The notes below the pieces were generated by a model that saw nothing but the letters and a program-made list of their open reading frames with translations, had not been told where the DNA came from and did not search any database. From assembly GCF_900747795.2 (NCBI RefSeq), contig NC_041409.2, positions 72,213,960-72,277,959 of the forward strand: 64,000 bases of DNA, read 5' to 3'. Shown piece after piece: positions 51,117 through 58,889 of the stretch. A program made the translations under genes and the position numbers. Source of the stretch: Erpetoichthys calabaricus (Eukaryota > Chordata > Cladistia > Polypteriformes > Polypteridae). The number at the start of each line of letters is the position of its first letter. Position 1 is the first letter of the stretch.

Positions 51117-54100
51117 CATCGAGATATCAATGTTTTCGGTATCAGGGGACCCTAAAAAGTCGAGATTTGTTGAAAACCAGAGATTGAAATTTTTGACAAA
51201 TCTGAAGCTTTCACTCCGATCCCATAGATGTTAGGTTTGGTGGGGGAGGACGCACAGCAAAAATCAACCAGAAATCGCCATTTTGTTGCAAATTGGGAAC
51301 CACCCACCTAAATCACCATTGCAAAGTGACAATATTGTGCCAGCGTGCCCTTTTTAGTTATAAACAGTTATCTCTTGTCATTAATTAATTTATAGCATAT
51401 TTTGTGCTGCAAGTAGATGTAGTTTACCATATACAGTATCATTATCTTATAGTATACTTTTCTGACTTTGGTATTTTGTTTTTCTTTTATCTTTATAAAA
51501 TTACATTTTTAACTAAAATGTATGTAGTTTCACTTTTAAACTTGACATCTTTGGTGTCCCTGATGCTGGGCTTAAACACGCAGTTGAATGCTGCAGACTA
51601 CAAACGAGAAACAACAGCAATAGCAGCATGTCAATTAAATCGACTGCGGACCCCCATCAACTGTTCACTTCAGTGGACCTTATGATCGTAGATAATGCCC
51701 AGATAGTAACAGTACCAGTCCTGTCTTGATGTGGTGCAGCTATGGTACAATCTCATGCACCTTGCTGTTGACACGGGGTCATCAGACTCTCCCATCTTGT
51801 AAGAACGCAAGCTGTGGGACAATAACAGTCTGTGCAGAAACATCTTAACGGACAAAACACTGTCGTTTTAATTTGGGTATGCAGGAATGGCGCTTTTCTG
51901 TTGTTACTGCACACCTGGAGCATTGTCACCATAGACTCACATTTTCTAGGCCATTTTGAAATGTTTTATTAAAAGTGTTGTACACAATGAAAAGAGCAGC
52001 AAGCAGGAATTGGATTAGAAGTCTGTCTTTGTCATTTGTTGGCTGTTAACTGAAGTGTTTACCTGCTTATTTCAGCTGGTACTGCCAGAGTACCTCATCC
52101 ATGCCTTCTTCTGTGTCATGTTCCTGTGTGCAGCAGAGTGGCTAACCCTGGGACTTAATATGCCGCTACTTGCCTACCACGTCTGGAGGTAAGCGTCATG
52201 TTTTTCTTCCAGTTTTACGTCTAATGTAGATTTAGATGATGGTGAGGGTCAGATTGTCCTCCGATGTATTTCAGTTCAAAATAAGCAGTCAGGCTGTTGT
52301 GAGACGAGCCCTCGAGACTTCACAGCTTCTTAGTCCTCTGACCACAATGCTCTGTTAGAGAAAGATTTTTTTTTTTTTTTTTACTTTTTATTGCAAATCT
52401 TGTATTCAAAATTTGAATTTTCATCCACGTTTTTTGTTTTTTTTGCTTTACTTAATCTATTTATTTCGCAGATATATGAGCAGACCCATAATGAGTGGCC
52501 CAGGTCTCTACGATCCCACTACAATCATGAATGCTGACATTTTAGCCTACTGTCAAAAAGAAGGCTGGTGCAAACTGGCATTTTATCTGCTTTCATTTTT
52601 CTACTATCTTTATGGGTGAGTTTTAACATTTATTATTAACTTGGTGTAGCATCATATTTTGATTTGTAAAGTAACGACGATAGATAGAATACAGAAATGT
52701 GGATTAATATTCTGCCTATTTATGTACCCCTGTTTTGGGTAGTGCTGATGTTGCACAGTCCCAGCCAGGTCTCAGTCCACGTGGTGTTTATCCATGCGCA
52801 ACATCTAGCCGTTGTTTTCCCAGACTGCTTCTGTTGGATGGATGAATAAGTGTGTGTGAGTGTGCTTTGCAGTGCAGTGCAGTGCTGTCAGGCTAGGCCA
52901 GGGGTCACCAACACCGGTCCTGGAGGACCACCGTGGCTGCAGGTTTTCATTTGAACCCTTTTCTCAATGAGTGGCCTGTTTTTGCTGCTAGTTAACTTCT
53001 TTTGAACTAATTTTATTTCACTTGCTCTTGAAGACTCAGACCCCTTAATTGTTTCTTTTGCCTTAATTAGCAGCCAAACAATAATGAGATACAAAATGAG
53101 CCAAAACAACTGGTGTCCATCATACAATATCTGAAAATAAAGAACGGTGAAGGCCTCAGGTATGGTGGTCTGCTCAGGTCCCTAAAACATTTGAACAGGG
53201 TGCTCTTAGAAAAGAGAAAATCAACAATTTCAGAAATGTCTGGTAATGCACCACGAGAGCAGCAACAAGCCACGGAATCAAAGAACGAGTTTAATTAACA
53301 ACAAGACTCGGTACCTCATTAAGCAGCTGCTTGGAGTGAAATTGGTTGGAGTTTGAGGCCCTGACTTCTGTTGGCTCGCTCACTTCACAATTCATTTCTG
53401 TTTGGGTGCCAATTAACGAAGAAATGAAGCAATTCAGAGGAACGATGAAGAAATTCAGGGGAACAAATCTTAAAAAAGCAATTCAATTAAAATTAATTCA
53501 CAAGAAGTTAATTAGCAGCACAAACAGGACACTCATTAAAAAAAAGGGATACAATGAAAACCTGCAGCCACTGGAGTTGGCGACCCCTGGGATAGACAAC
53601 CCAATAGTGGAGAGAACAGGCTGAAAACGGACGGAGGGTTAGCCTTGTTACTTTCATTGATGCAGATGACCTTTGCGCTCTTTTTTTATATTGGAGTCCT
53701 AGAGGTGGAGTCACAGAAGCAGACACAGGTTACTTCTGAAGTGTGTGACGGACACACGGTGTGAAATGTGTCCATGTCCGCCTCCTCCTTGTTTAAAAAT
53801 CAGTTGGTGCACACAGAAGACCTGAAGTTGCCTTCCTCATGAAGTAAGACCCTCTCGTCACACTGGTTGTCCCCCTCCACTTATAAGGTGGGTGAAGCCA
53901 ATCGTAGAAGCCTGTGCAGGTCATTTATAACAAGAGTAGCAATCCAAGAAAAAATCTAAAGCTGCTGTTACTTAAAGCGATACACAAACTGAAAAGTCAT
54001 CCAGTGCTTTTACTCAAATCGAACCACCAATCAAATCCATGCTGGTAGGCCTGATTGCTTCTCTCTCTTTTATTTTGTTAGGTTATCCATTAACTGAGTG

Positions 54101-54352
54101 ACTCTGCTGTCTTATGTTTTCTGATTTCCCTTTAATTTCCTTTCCTTTAATGTCTTCAGGTATATGAGTTATCATTTAACTGAAAGAATTCAATGACCTT
54201 CATAGTTGCCTTTGATAACTGAAGTCCTGGATTATCTCCCCCAATGCACACGTCCACATGAGTCGTTTGCCTGCATTCCTTAAAGCTTTTTTTTGTTTTG
54301 TTTTTGTCTTTTTCAAATCCGCAGCATGATCTACGTGTTGGTGAGCTCCTAA
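24131..54352 (+). CDS. CNIH1: Cornichon family AMPA receptor auxiliary protein 1, complete
   Basis: CNIH1 is an ER/early-Golgi membrane cargo receptor of the Erv14/cornichon family that helps load selected membrane proteins, such as TGF-alpha-family precursors, into COPII vesicles. Five coding exons: 24131-24211, 36717-36785, 52076-52188, 52472-52615 and 54325-54352, all with GT-AG introns, sum to 144 codons plus stop, the length of human CNIH1. The protein opens [20 protein letters not shown] (first membrane segment), continues [20 protein letters not shown] (the conserved cornichon motif), then [20 protein letters not shown] (second segment), and ends with a hydrophobic segment and MIYVLVSS. 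It matches CNIH1 rather than CNIH2/3, which have an extra loop insertion. Introns are 12.5, 14-15.3, 0.28 and 1.7 kb, with the first two packed with transposons. Confidence 0.97.
24212..28889. other. CNIH1 intron 1, 5' part; nothing recognised
   Basis: AT-rich intron. I found no transposon termini, no conserved peptide and no RNA-like motif. The 26880-27060 and 27290-27560 stretches have a more balanced base composition and could hold an old repeat, but nothing identifies one. Confidence 0.45.
28890..29160. repeat. Unclassified interspersed repeat with GT tract, copy 1
   Basis: Words CTCCCCCACCATATCC, TTCAATCTCCAGTTTTCAA, GGGTCCACTGATACC followed by AAAAACATCGATATG, a GTGTGTCTGTCTGTGTGTCA tract and GAGGACGGTCTAGAGCTAAA occur here. 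They recur in the same order on the opposite strand at 50960-51270. The similarity is moderate, so the family is old. Not identified. Confidence 0.55.
29441..30318 (+). mobile_element. LTR retrotransposon relic: solo or truncated LTR (Ty3/gypsy-like)
   Basis: A GC-richer block begins TGTGATGTGGACAG and ends near CGGTGACA. It has a TATA-like CATTTAATAGAAGCG (about 29549) followed by a purine-rich leader, a poly(A) signal in TTTAATAAACTG (about 30150) and another AATAAAAG near 30246. It is followed by CAACGGTGTCAGGTTCGAGA, resembling the primer-binding region after gypsy-type LTRs. No internal coding region is attached; a Tc1 relic follows within 70 bases. It is a broken fossil and both ends are approximate. 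Confidence 0.5.
30385..31670 (+). mobile_element. Tc1-like transposon relic
   Basis: The right end AAGGCACTG, read backwards, gives CAGTGCCTTGAAAAAATG, the terminal repeat of a common fish Tc1 family. Near the left side ATTACACACAGCCATGCTTG and the following words match the same family's 5' region as I recall it. The transposase opening is readable at 30600 ([20 protein letters not shown], then [20 protein letters not shown]), and later scraps near 31260-31300 correspond to the C-terminal end. A block at about 31020-31240 does not fit the transposon and may be another insertion. It is much older than the Tc1 copies at 17711 and 20280. Confidence 0.75.
31671..32995. other. CNIH1 intron 1, nothing recognised
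   Basis: AT-rich intron without identifiable exon, repeat end or conserved peptide. Confidence 0.4.
32997..33124 (+). repeat. SINE 3' tail, 5'-truncated copy
   Basis: GCGGTGGGCTGGCTCTCTTC, TGTTGGCTGGGATTGGCTCC, AGCAGACCCCCTGTGACCCT and a GGTTGGATAATGACTGAC end match the last third of the intact SINE at 38926-39271. The tRNA head and core are absent, as expected from incomplete reverse transcription. Confidence 0.8.
33518..34285. mobile_element. Probable non-autonomous DNA transposon with inverted ends
   Basis: The left side starts AATAACCCGATTA, then has a TGGTTTCC-like word and TTTACATGCACCA. The right side, reversed, starts AATAACCCGATCATTC and has a CGGTTTC-like word and CATGTAAGCCC. The terminal AATAACCCGAT match is exact (11 bases). 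I see no transposase and no convincing target duplication, so family and exact ends stay open. Confidence 0.45.
34560..34735 (+). repeat. Retroposon 3' tail with (TG)n and (TATC)n tracts
   Basis: A TG repeat (about 34602-34627) is followed by TGAATTTCCCCTTGGGATTA, ATAAAGTCTATCTATC and TATC repeats. This is the tail of a widespread fish retroposon. The minus-strand copy at 15350 shares the CCCATGGGATTAATAAAG-type end. Confidence 0.55.
34736..36716. other. CNIH1 intron 1, 3' part; one unexplained open frame
   Basis: Mostly featureless AT-rich DNA ending in the polypyrimidine tract before exon 2 (TTCTTTTCTTTTAG). On the minus strand, 36120-35911, a 69-codon frame reads [20 protein letters not shown] and later [20 protein letters not shown]. 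It looks more protein-like than the other open frames here, and I do not recognise it. Confidence 0.4.
36786..38916. other. CNIH1 intron 2, 5' part; nothing recognised
   Basis: AT-rich, without repeat ends or conserved peptides. T-runs near 38273 and 38742-38769. Confidence 0.4.
38926..39271 (+). mobile_element. tRNA-headed SINE, intact copy with L2-like tail
   Basis: Head CGGCACGGTGGCGCAGTGG with an A-box-like part and GGGTTCGCTTC (B-box-like), core GGAGTTTGCATGTTCTCCCC and CCTCCGGGCGCTCC, then ACAGTCCAAAGACATGCAGG, a short TG tract and the L2-like end TGTTGGCTGGGATTGGCTCC...GGAAAATGGATGG. Exact 9-base direct repeats ATGATAACT flank it (38917-38925 and 39272-39280). The clean ends and low decay make it the youngest SINE in the window. 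Confidence 0.9.
39430..39570 (+). repeat. Degraded SINE fragment with (TG)n
   Basis: GGGTGAATTGACATTGCTAA and ATTGACCCTATTGTGTGTG followed by ACTGGCACCTGTCCTGG correspond to the middle and third quarter of the SINE at 38926. The TG tract is expanded (about 39475-39510). Confidence 0.6.
39571..41655. other. CNIH1 intron 2, nothing recognised
   Basis: AT-rich intron with several T-runs (39698-39708, 40095-40105, 40302-40319). No repeat ends or exons seen. Confidence 0.4.
41660..41945 (+). repeat. Degraded SINE with expanded (TG)n
   Basis: CAGGGTGGCACAGTG (head remnant), GAAGTTTGCACATTCTCCCC, AAAGATGTGCAGGCTGGGTG, a (TG)n tract at about 41810-41859, then GGACTGGTGCCCCGTCCAGG and CAGGATTGGCTG. 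The order matches the SINE at 38926, with more substitutions and an internal loss after the head. Confidence 0.75.
42104..43230 (+). mobile_element. Tc1/mariner relic
   Basis: It opens with TACAGGGTGATTCTAAAAGA, a mariner-type terminal repeat. Further in, the plus strand gives broken Tc1-like peptides: [14 protein letters not shown], a TDKKKAELF block corresponding to [10 protein letters not shown], and a QRDSDAKYS block corresponding to QQDNDPKHTS, then a C-terminal stretch to about 43200. Several frames are involved, so the gene is old and dead. The right terminus was not located, and the terminal repeat may belong to a different element from the transposase. Confidence 0.6.
43276..43411 (-). 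mobile_element. tRNA-headed SINE, short tail type, copy 2
   Basis: On the minus strand: TTGGCACAGTGGTAGTGCTG, a GTGGTAAGGAGGTTGTGGGT stretch, TTGCTTCC, then GAGAAAAGTGCTATACTGTA and an AATAATAAT-like end. It has the same head and short tail as the copy at 23200-23316. No clear flanking duplication was seen. Confidence 0.65.
43644..44025. repeat. Unclassified interspersed repeat, copy 2, with a nested MITE fragment
   Basis: CTAGCTGTGC, TTAATGTTTGCAGTGCACCA, TAAATGCAATGCGTTTTATT, GTGATGCACCATCTTTTGG and GGATGGACACACAGACACTT ... TTTTATTAAGGTGG follow the same order as at 23493-23790. The copy is split at 43758-43849 by a fragment of the element seen at 16157. The insert is flanked by ATGTCTGTAGA (43747-43757) and ATGTGTGTAGA (43850-43860), an 11-base repeat with one mismatch. 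Confidence 0.6.
44368..45000. repeat. Possible Tc1-type relic
   Basis: TACAGTGCCTTTCTAAATTATTC at 44366 resembles the CAGTGCCTTG terminal repeat of fish Tc1 elements (compare the right end at 31670). No readable transposase, and the opposite end was not found. Confidence 0.25.
45447..46110. mobile_element. hAT-type foldback element with perfect 8-bp target duplications
   Basis: The element begins CAGGGGATCTCAAGCTCCAT and ends in the complement pattern GGAGTTTGAGATCCCTG. It is flanked on both sides by exactly GTGTAAAG (45439-45446 and 46111-46118), the 8-bp duplication expected of hAT transposons. Inside, GGCTGCAGGTTTTCATTCCA and AATTAGTGACCTATTTTG reappear inverted near the right end, so long inverted arms make up much of the 664 bp. 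No transposase. It lies in CNIH1 intron 2. Confidence 0.88.
46431..46642. mobile_element. Mariner-type MITE
   Basis: The left end CAGGGTGGTCCAGATCTAAT plus TATG is mirrored by CATAATTAGATCTGGACCAC plus CCTA at the right, a ~23-base inverted repeat. TA dinucleotides lie at 46429-46430 and just after the right end. About 210 bases with no coding capacity. Inside, the GCAGGGCACGTGCTG word is repeated (about 46496 and 46556). Confidence 0.8.
46690..47180 (+). mobile_element. Tc1-like transposase relic
   Basis: A plus-strand frame contains [17 protein letters not shown] (46949-46999), matching the first catalytic block of Tc1 transposases (WSDETKIELFG), preceded by a badly decayed N-terminal part. 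The final part of the gene is missing or unreadable and no terminal repeats were found. Confidence 0.5.
47181..50950. other. CNIH1 intron 2, nothing recognised
   Basis: No conserved peptide and no clear repeat ends. The part at 48400-48700 is less AT-rich and may be an old element. A SINE-like scrap (GGCATCAGTCCATCGCAGGG) is at about 50472. Confidence 0.4.
50960..51270. repeat. Unclassified interspersed repeat with (CA)n tract, copy 2
   Basis: In inverted orientation it repeats the words found at 28890-29160: TTTTAGCTGTAGACCGTCCT, a CA tract (about 51083-51115), ATCATCGAGATATCAATGTT, CGGTATCAGGGGACCCTAAA, ACCAGAGATTGAAATTTTTG and GGTGGGGGAGGA. The CA tract corresponds to the GT-rich tract of copy 1, so the microsatellite belongs to the repeat. 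Confidence 0.55.
52899..53589. mobile_element. hAT-type foldback element, second copy
   Basis: CAGGGGTCACCAACACCGGT at the left and GGAGTTGGCGACCCCTG at the right form the ends, with inverted arms containing GGCTGCAGGTTTTCAT on one side and its complement on the other. The flanking octamers GGCTAGGC and GGATAGAC agree at six of eight places, a decayed target duplication. It is the same family as 45447-46110 and lies in the short intron between CNIH1 exons 4 and 5, taking up about 40% of it. Confidence 0.82.
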
Positions 54353-56185
54353 AGATTGTCAGTAGCTCAAGGAGTAGGGAAGAGGCTGCATGCATTGGCA
54401 AAATAAACTACATTGAAACAAGAGAAGGTGCCCAGGTAAACAGACGAGAAGGAGGGAAGGTTTTGCTTAAGGAACTTGTAAGCAGAGTTGAACAATCAGC
54501 AGAGCATCTTCAGCATCACTACGTTATTCGACTGTCTTCGTCTTTAGGACCCCCTTCCCTACCCTCTTCTACTGTTCTTCCCTTTCTGGACTTAGCAGCC
54601 AAGGTGGTTCTGTATACTGGGGTCAGAAATCGTTTCAGAGTTTCTCTCCATGCTTTTCATTACAATGTCTCTCTTTTTTCTTCTACAATTTTTTGAAGTT
54701 GGGTTTCCTTGGAAAAACCCATAATTACACGTTGATGTTTACAAAAGAGGGCTTGTGTGTTGCTTAACATAAAAATTGCTCTTTTTCATAACGCCAATCA
54801 ACCATTTTGCACGTTTTGTTTTGGATTTTGTCATCTTTTTCAATAAATTTAATTATCCGAGGCTATATTTTTCTTTTTTGTACAGGCTACGCTTTATACT
54901 TTTCTGTTTCCTAACTCCATCTGCGCAGATGTGCATCCCGTTGTACGCCTATTTGTGGTCTTTTACTGCCCCCCCCCCAATTATTCCTGCAAATTCTAAT
55001 CCAAAGCGGTTTCCCCAGTGGCGATTTAAATGAATATACTACACTCTGCAGCAGACTTTTTTGGGACAAAAACTCACACGATAATGTATGATGTGATTGC
55101 ATTTTTGGACATGATGTTCTTTCTTCGAGTTATTGATTGCTAAGCTAAAACAAATGGATTAAGAGGCCTTTCGTGAAGGAGCTCATTAGCCTGTCTGTCA
55201 CAGCGCCGATCAGACCTTGCTGGCTCGTTTTCTAATTGTGACTTCTTAGAGTGTTTTTATTGCCATGCTTCCAAAAATGTTTTTTAGCTCAAAGGAAAGT
55301 AATTTTACTACTGCATACTAAAGCAATGTTCAGGTAGTGGGAAGTAAGTTTAACTTTACTTAGCTCCTTTTCTGATGAACTTGTATTTGGATACAATTTT
55401 GTATAAGTTTATTTATTCCAGAGGTTTCGACTCCATTTAAGATCTTCCTGCTGTTCAAATGTGGTTTATCTTATTAAAGGACCCTGTGAAGAATCATGTC
55501 ACACTGCTTGCTTTATTTAGATATGCTTTTTATTATTTAAATAAACTGTGGAATTCACACAATGTGTCCTGATAAAGTTGCTTAGAGTGCACAGTGGAAA
55601 TTAGCGTTTATAAAATTCAGTTTAAAAAAATGTGTTTTTTTTTCCCCCTGACATTGTTAAAGAAGCAGCCGACCAGAATATGATCTTGAAGTATGTAACT
55701 AGTAGTGACAAGCGTCCCTGAGCTGGGGCTGAATACCGGTAGGTGTAGAGTGTTAAATAAATCGATTAAATTCAAGTAAAATGTTTGATCATGTTTTAGT
55801 GTTAAAGAAAATTTACTTTGAAAAAAGTAACACTGGGCAACAGATTTTGTTTCAGATTTTTTTCTTCTTTTCATTATTAGCTAAACACGAATAATTTCAG
55901 ATTAGTATCGAGTAGGAATTTGGAGAAACATTAAATTAACATCGATTGAATTTCACACATTCAGTCACTTAATGATGCTGACACACTTTGTTAGATCGAT
56001 TGATTTAAAATGTTTTTTTGCTGCTGATATTTGTTTGTACTCTGCCTCTAATGCTTCTCATTTCAGTGTCCCAACAATAGTCTGCCAGCTTCGATGGACT
56101 CCACTTGCTGTCGTACGGCTTTTCCATTGTTGCAGTGTCTTGGTGAGACCTTCAAGTGTTGTGGTGGCGATGCCCCATTCTTAGA
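54353..56185 (+). other. CNIH1 3' UTR and flank
   Basis: Poly(A) signal candidates after the CNIH1 stop (54350-54352) are AATAAA at 54402-54407 and 54842-54847, and AAATAAACTG near 55549. The second would give a 3' UTR of about 0.5 kb. No further exon or repeat was recognised. Confidence 0.5.
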
Positions 56186-56425
56186 GTCAAAGTCAATATG
56201 AGGTTGGTCAATATAATGGTTTTATTGGAGAAGACCAATTGTGTACCAAGCCCATCGATAGTTGTTCTGAGCAGTTCATCAAAGACATTCTTTTTATAGA
56301 CTAGGGGGCTTTTCCCTGCTCACTTCACTCGCCTACCCCCGTGTATGGCTAACCAGATGTACAATTTAAAGCGATTGTTATTTTCATGGGACGTGTTACA
56401 CATGCATAATAGAACTAACTGTTCT

Positions 56426-56920
56426 ACATTACAGTGAGTAATTAACCATAGTTTAAAAATACTAAAACATAATAAATTGAAAGAAATATATGTTTCGTGT
56501 TACGTTAAGCGATACTCGTTGAGTTAAATGTTTTCGTTCTGTTTGGCTTTGAAATTAACACGCAAATACTTTTTAAACTTACACTTTTACTGTAACACTT
56601 CAGTAAAAACAATATTTGGGATTAACTTTTTGTCAATATCACATTGAATTTTGATTCCGTGTTTGGACTTAGATTGTGACAACTCAACGTATAACTGCCC
56701 GTGAGTGAATATCGTTTCTTTCTCTCGAATAAATAAACCAACTTTTTACATTACAGTGAGTAATTAACCATAGTAAAAATAGTAAAACGTAATAAATTGA
56801 AAGAAAATTATGTTTCATGTTTCATTACGGTATTTGTTATATGTTTTCATTCTGTTTGGCTTTGAAATGAACACGCAAATACTTTTTAAACTTACTTTTA
56901 CTGTAACACTTCAGTAAACA
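56426..56920 (+). repeat. Internal duplication inside the Helitron
   Basis: 56426-56608 and 56748-56920 share ACATTACAGTGAGTAATTAA, TAATAAATTGAAAGAAA, TCTGTTTGGCTTTGAAAT and CACGCAAATACTTTTTAAAC up to CTGTAACACTTCAGTAAA, with scattered substitutions and small gaps. The period is about 322 bases. It is non-coding. Confidence 0.8.
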
Positions 56921-57003
56921 CATACGCCAAACAACAAATCTTTTATTTCTCGTGAATACGCCTCTTCATTGGGAAGAAACACTGCTTTTCCCTGATGGCA
57001 ACA

Positions 57004-57472
57004 TTAATTAGACGATCTACAAGTCTCCAACTTAAAGTTTAAATCCGAACAATATCTACATACTTCTGTCATATCACCTGTGTTCATATATTCAATCTCT
57101 TTTCGCTGTTCTGTTATTTCAGAGTAATTTCCGTTTGTTAGTGCTAATGCGATCTTTACTATCAGTTTTTTGAGACTTTTGAAGTTTACTACTTTCATAA
57201 TCTTTAACCTGCTCTGCTTGTGTATCGCTCCAATGTTTTTGAACCTCTTTACAATGTTCTACTTTGTCTTCTACTCTTTGTCTTTTATTTCCAACCCTGC
57301 TTGGACCTGCTAGGTTTTCAATACCACTTGGTCCGGGCTGATTATTACTTTCCGTATTTTCTGAATTTGCACTTAGATGATTATTGTTCTTTCTTGAATT
57401 CTTTTCTCTCCAATGCTTTTGGGCCTCTTTTTGACGCGTTGCCTTTTCTTCACTTAGTTGTTGACGTGTCAT
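57004..57472 (-). pseudogene. Helitron protein, N-terminal fragment
   Basis: From 57472 the minus strand gives a lysine/glutamine-rich start (MTRQQLSEEKATRQKEAQKH) with two EAQKHW/EVQKHW-type repeats, low-complexity and charged, as at the start of Helitron helicase-like proteins. In a shifted frame (57198-57004) it ends YMNTGDMTEVCRYCSDLNFK, recalling the N-terminal CxxC zinc-binding block of Helitrons (GDM..VCxxCGALxF). Nothing of the Rep or helicase domain follows. The two parts are in different frames and the gene cannot make the full protein. Confidence 0.55.
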
Positions 57473-58199
57473 CTAAAACATATAGAATTATTGTCCAGAA
57501 ATGGACTATTACGAATGAAAGAAATAGACTGTATGTATAACAATACTGTCCAGAAAAGCTTCTTTATGAAAAGTCCTCTGTTTCATCATTTAAACGACTT
57601 AAAATGAGGAAAACGTAAAAATTTTTAAGACCAGAGAGTGCAGGAAGCATGTCTGACAAAAGCATTCATAGGACTGAGAGGTGATTGCACCGTGAGCGTG
57701 GTTGAATATGTTTGAGAGAAGGGTGGGACTTGGAAAAAATCTCCTAGCAAAAGTCTCATCTCGCGTGAAAGAGTCTTGTCCCAGGGTTTCCTTTTATAAT
57801 AAAGAGATGATTAGATGAGAGAAACAAACAAAAAAAAAAATTCTACAGTAATAGAAGCTCACCAGTGCTCAAATCATCATGAACTATCAAACTTCTAACC
57901 CCAAACTGTTTGTTAAAGAGCCAAAGCCCATAGGAGGTTGATCAGTCAGTGTGATACCACGTCTTCACCATGTCTGGCGAGAGCTATTCTTGTCAGTTCA
58001 TCAAAGCCTTGTTCTTTTTATAAATGATTAGATGACGTAAACAAACATCTACAAAATCCCCTGCAGCTATAGAAACGGCTTATTTCCCTAAACGTTTCAG
58101 CAAAATCAGGATCTTAATTGTTTACCTTAATTTCCCAAGTTATTCTTAGCAGATTTCCAAGCAAACACGTACTTTTATCACACCCATAAACTACGACAA

Positions 58200-58500
58200 A
58201 CTTACTGCCAGTTATTTTAACATGACTTTAGTCAATTTAACTAAAGACAGCCAGGGTCCATAAGCGGAGTCTAGTGCCCTGCTGCACTTCATGGTGCACT
58301 TCACCAGCAGCATGTAGTTCTCTGCTCTGTAGTTGCTAATGACATCCTTGAATGACTTCCATGAGATTTCCTTCAGCCCCACCAGCAAAAACATGATCTT
58401 GGCATCAGTTATTAGTGGAAATAACTGCCTCAAACACTGATATCCTTCACCTTCCTTGATCATCACTTTCATGAAATTTTTCATCACTCACCTCCATCTT
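58200..58500 (-). pseudogene. Fragment of a repetitive transposon-associated protein (family unnamed)
   Basis: The minus strand reads MKNFMKVMIKEGEGYQCLRQ, FPLITDAKI, then SWKSFKDVISNYRAENYMLL. I recall the pattern 'LMKNFVKAM...FPxxSDAKIKEGxFVGPQI...AWxxFxxVxxNFLGNxRAENY' from many near-identical predicted proteins in fish and arthropod genomes, which are clearly repetitive. I do not know which element class they belong to. Only about 90 codons are left, and it looks broken. Confidence 0.4.
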
Positions 58501-58664
58501 AAAGGGAAATCTTTGGGGTTGGTGGCAGGATTGGCACTCCAGCCACCATAAAAAAAATGCCGAGGTGCCACCCATTGCACGGCTGCAATCGGATCCCAGT
58601 ATGAATGGTTCATTGTGTGGTGGGTGCAGCAACACTCTCTCTGTCTTTCTAGGTTTTATATGAA

Positions 58665-58875
58665 GCGGTGGCTCTGTGGCTAAGGATCTGCACTGGTATC
58701 CAGAAGGGCACTGGTTCAAATCCTGTTCCTGCCAGAAAGGGTCCAATGCCTTTGGGTTCTTAATCAAGGCCCTTAACCTGAAAACTGGCCCGGGGTGCTG
58801 GACAATGGCTGACCCTGCGCTCTGACCTCCAAAGGTCATGTGAAAAGACAATTTCCTCTTGTGGATTAAAAAAAG
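58665..58875 (+). mobile_element. tRNA-headed SINE of a second family
   Basis: The head GGTGGCTCTGTGGCTAAGG (A-box-like) and GGTTCAAATCC (B-box) are followed by CAAGGCCCTTAACCTG, GGTGCTGGACAATGGCTGAC, CCTGCGCTCTGACC and GACAATTTCCTCTTGTGGAT with an A-rich end. Direct repeats TATATGAA at 58657-58664 and 58876-58883 mark the insertion exactly. It is distinct from the GGCGCAGTGGTAG families elsewhere in the window. Confidence 0.85.
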
Positions 58876-58889
58876 TATATGAAAATCAA

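Larger units (their letters stand above)
56301..57807 (-). mobile_element. Helitron, non-autonomous, with both ends identified
   Basis: Read on the minus strand, the element starts TCTCTTTATTATAAAAGG (57807 down), follows an A, and ends GCGAGTGAAGTGAGCAGGG...GCCCCCTAG before a T (56301). The start, the GAGTGAAGTGAG / GCCCCCTAG end and the A-T target are typical of vertebrate Helitrons. The uninterrupted sister sequence at about 58010-58030 confirms both borders. It carries only the N-terminal part of a Helitron protein. Length 1507 bp. Confidence 0.88.
56186..58060 (+). repeat. Diverged tandem duplication interrupted by a Helitron
   Basis: Unit A has AGTCAAAGTCAATATGAGGT at 56186, CAGTTCATCAAAGACATTCT and TTTTATAG up to 56300, and resumes after the Helitron at 57808 with TGATTAGATGAGAGAAACAA. 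Unit B has AGCCAAAGCCCATAGGAGGT at about 57920, CAGTTCATCAAAGCCTTGTT and then TTTTATAAATGATTAGATGA without interruption. Spacing within the units is the same once the Helitron is removed. Divergence of perhaps a fifth suggests an old duplication. Confidence 0.75.

Noticed and set aside
54298-54696. 132-codon plus-strand open frame starting before CNIH1 exon 5
   Set aside because: It is in a different frame from CNIH1 exon 5 and runs through the splice acceptor and 3' UTR; no recognisable motif.
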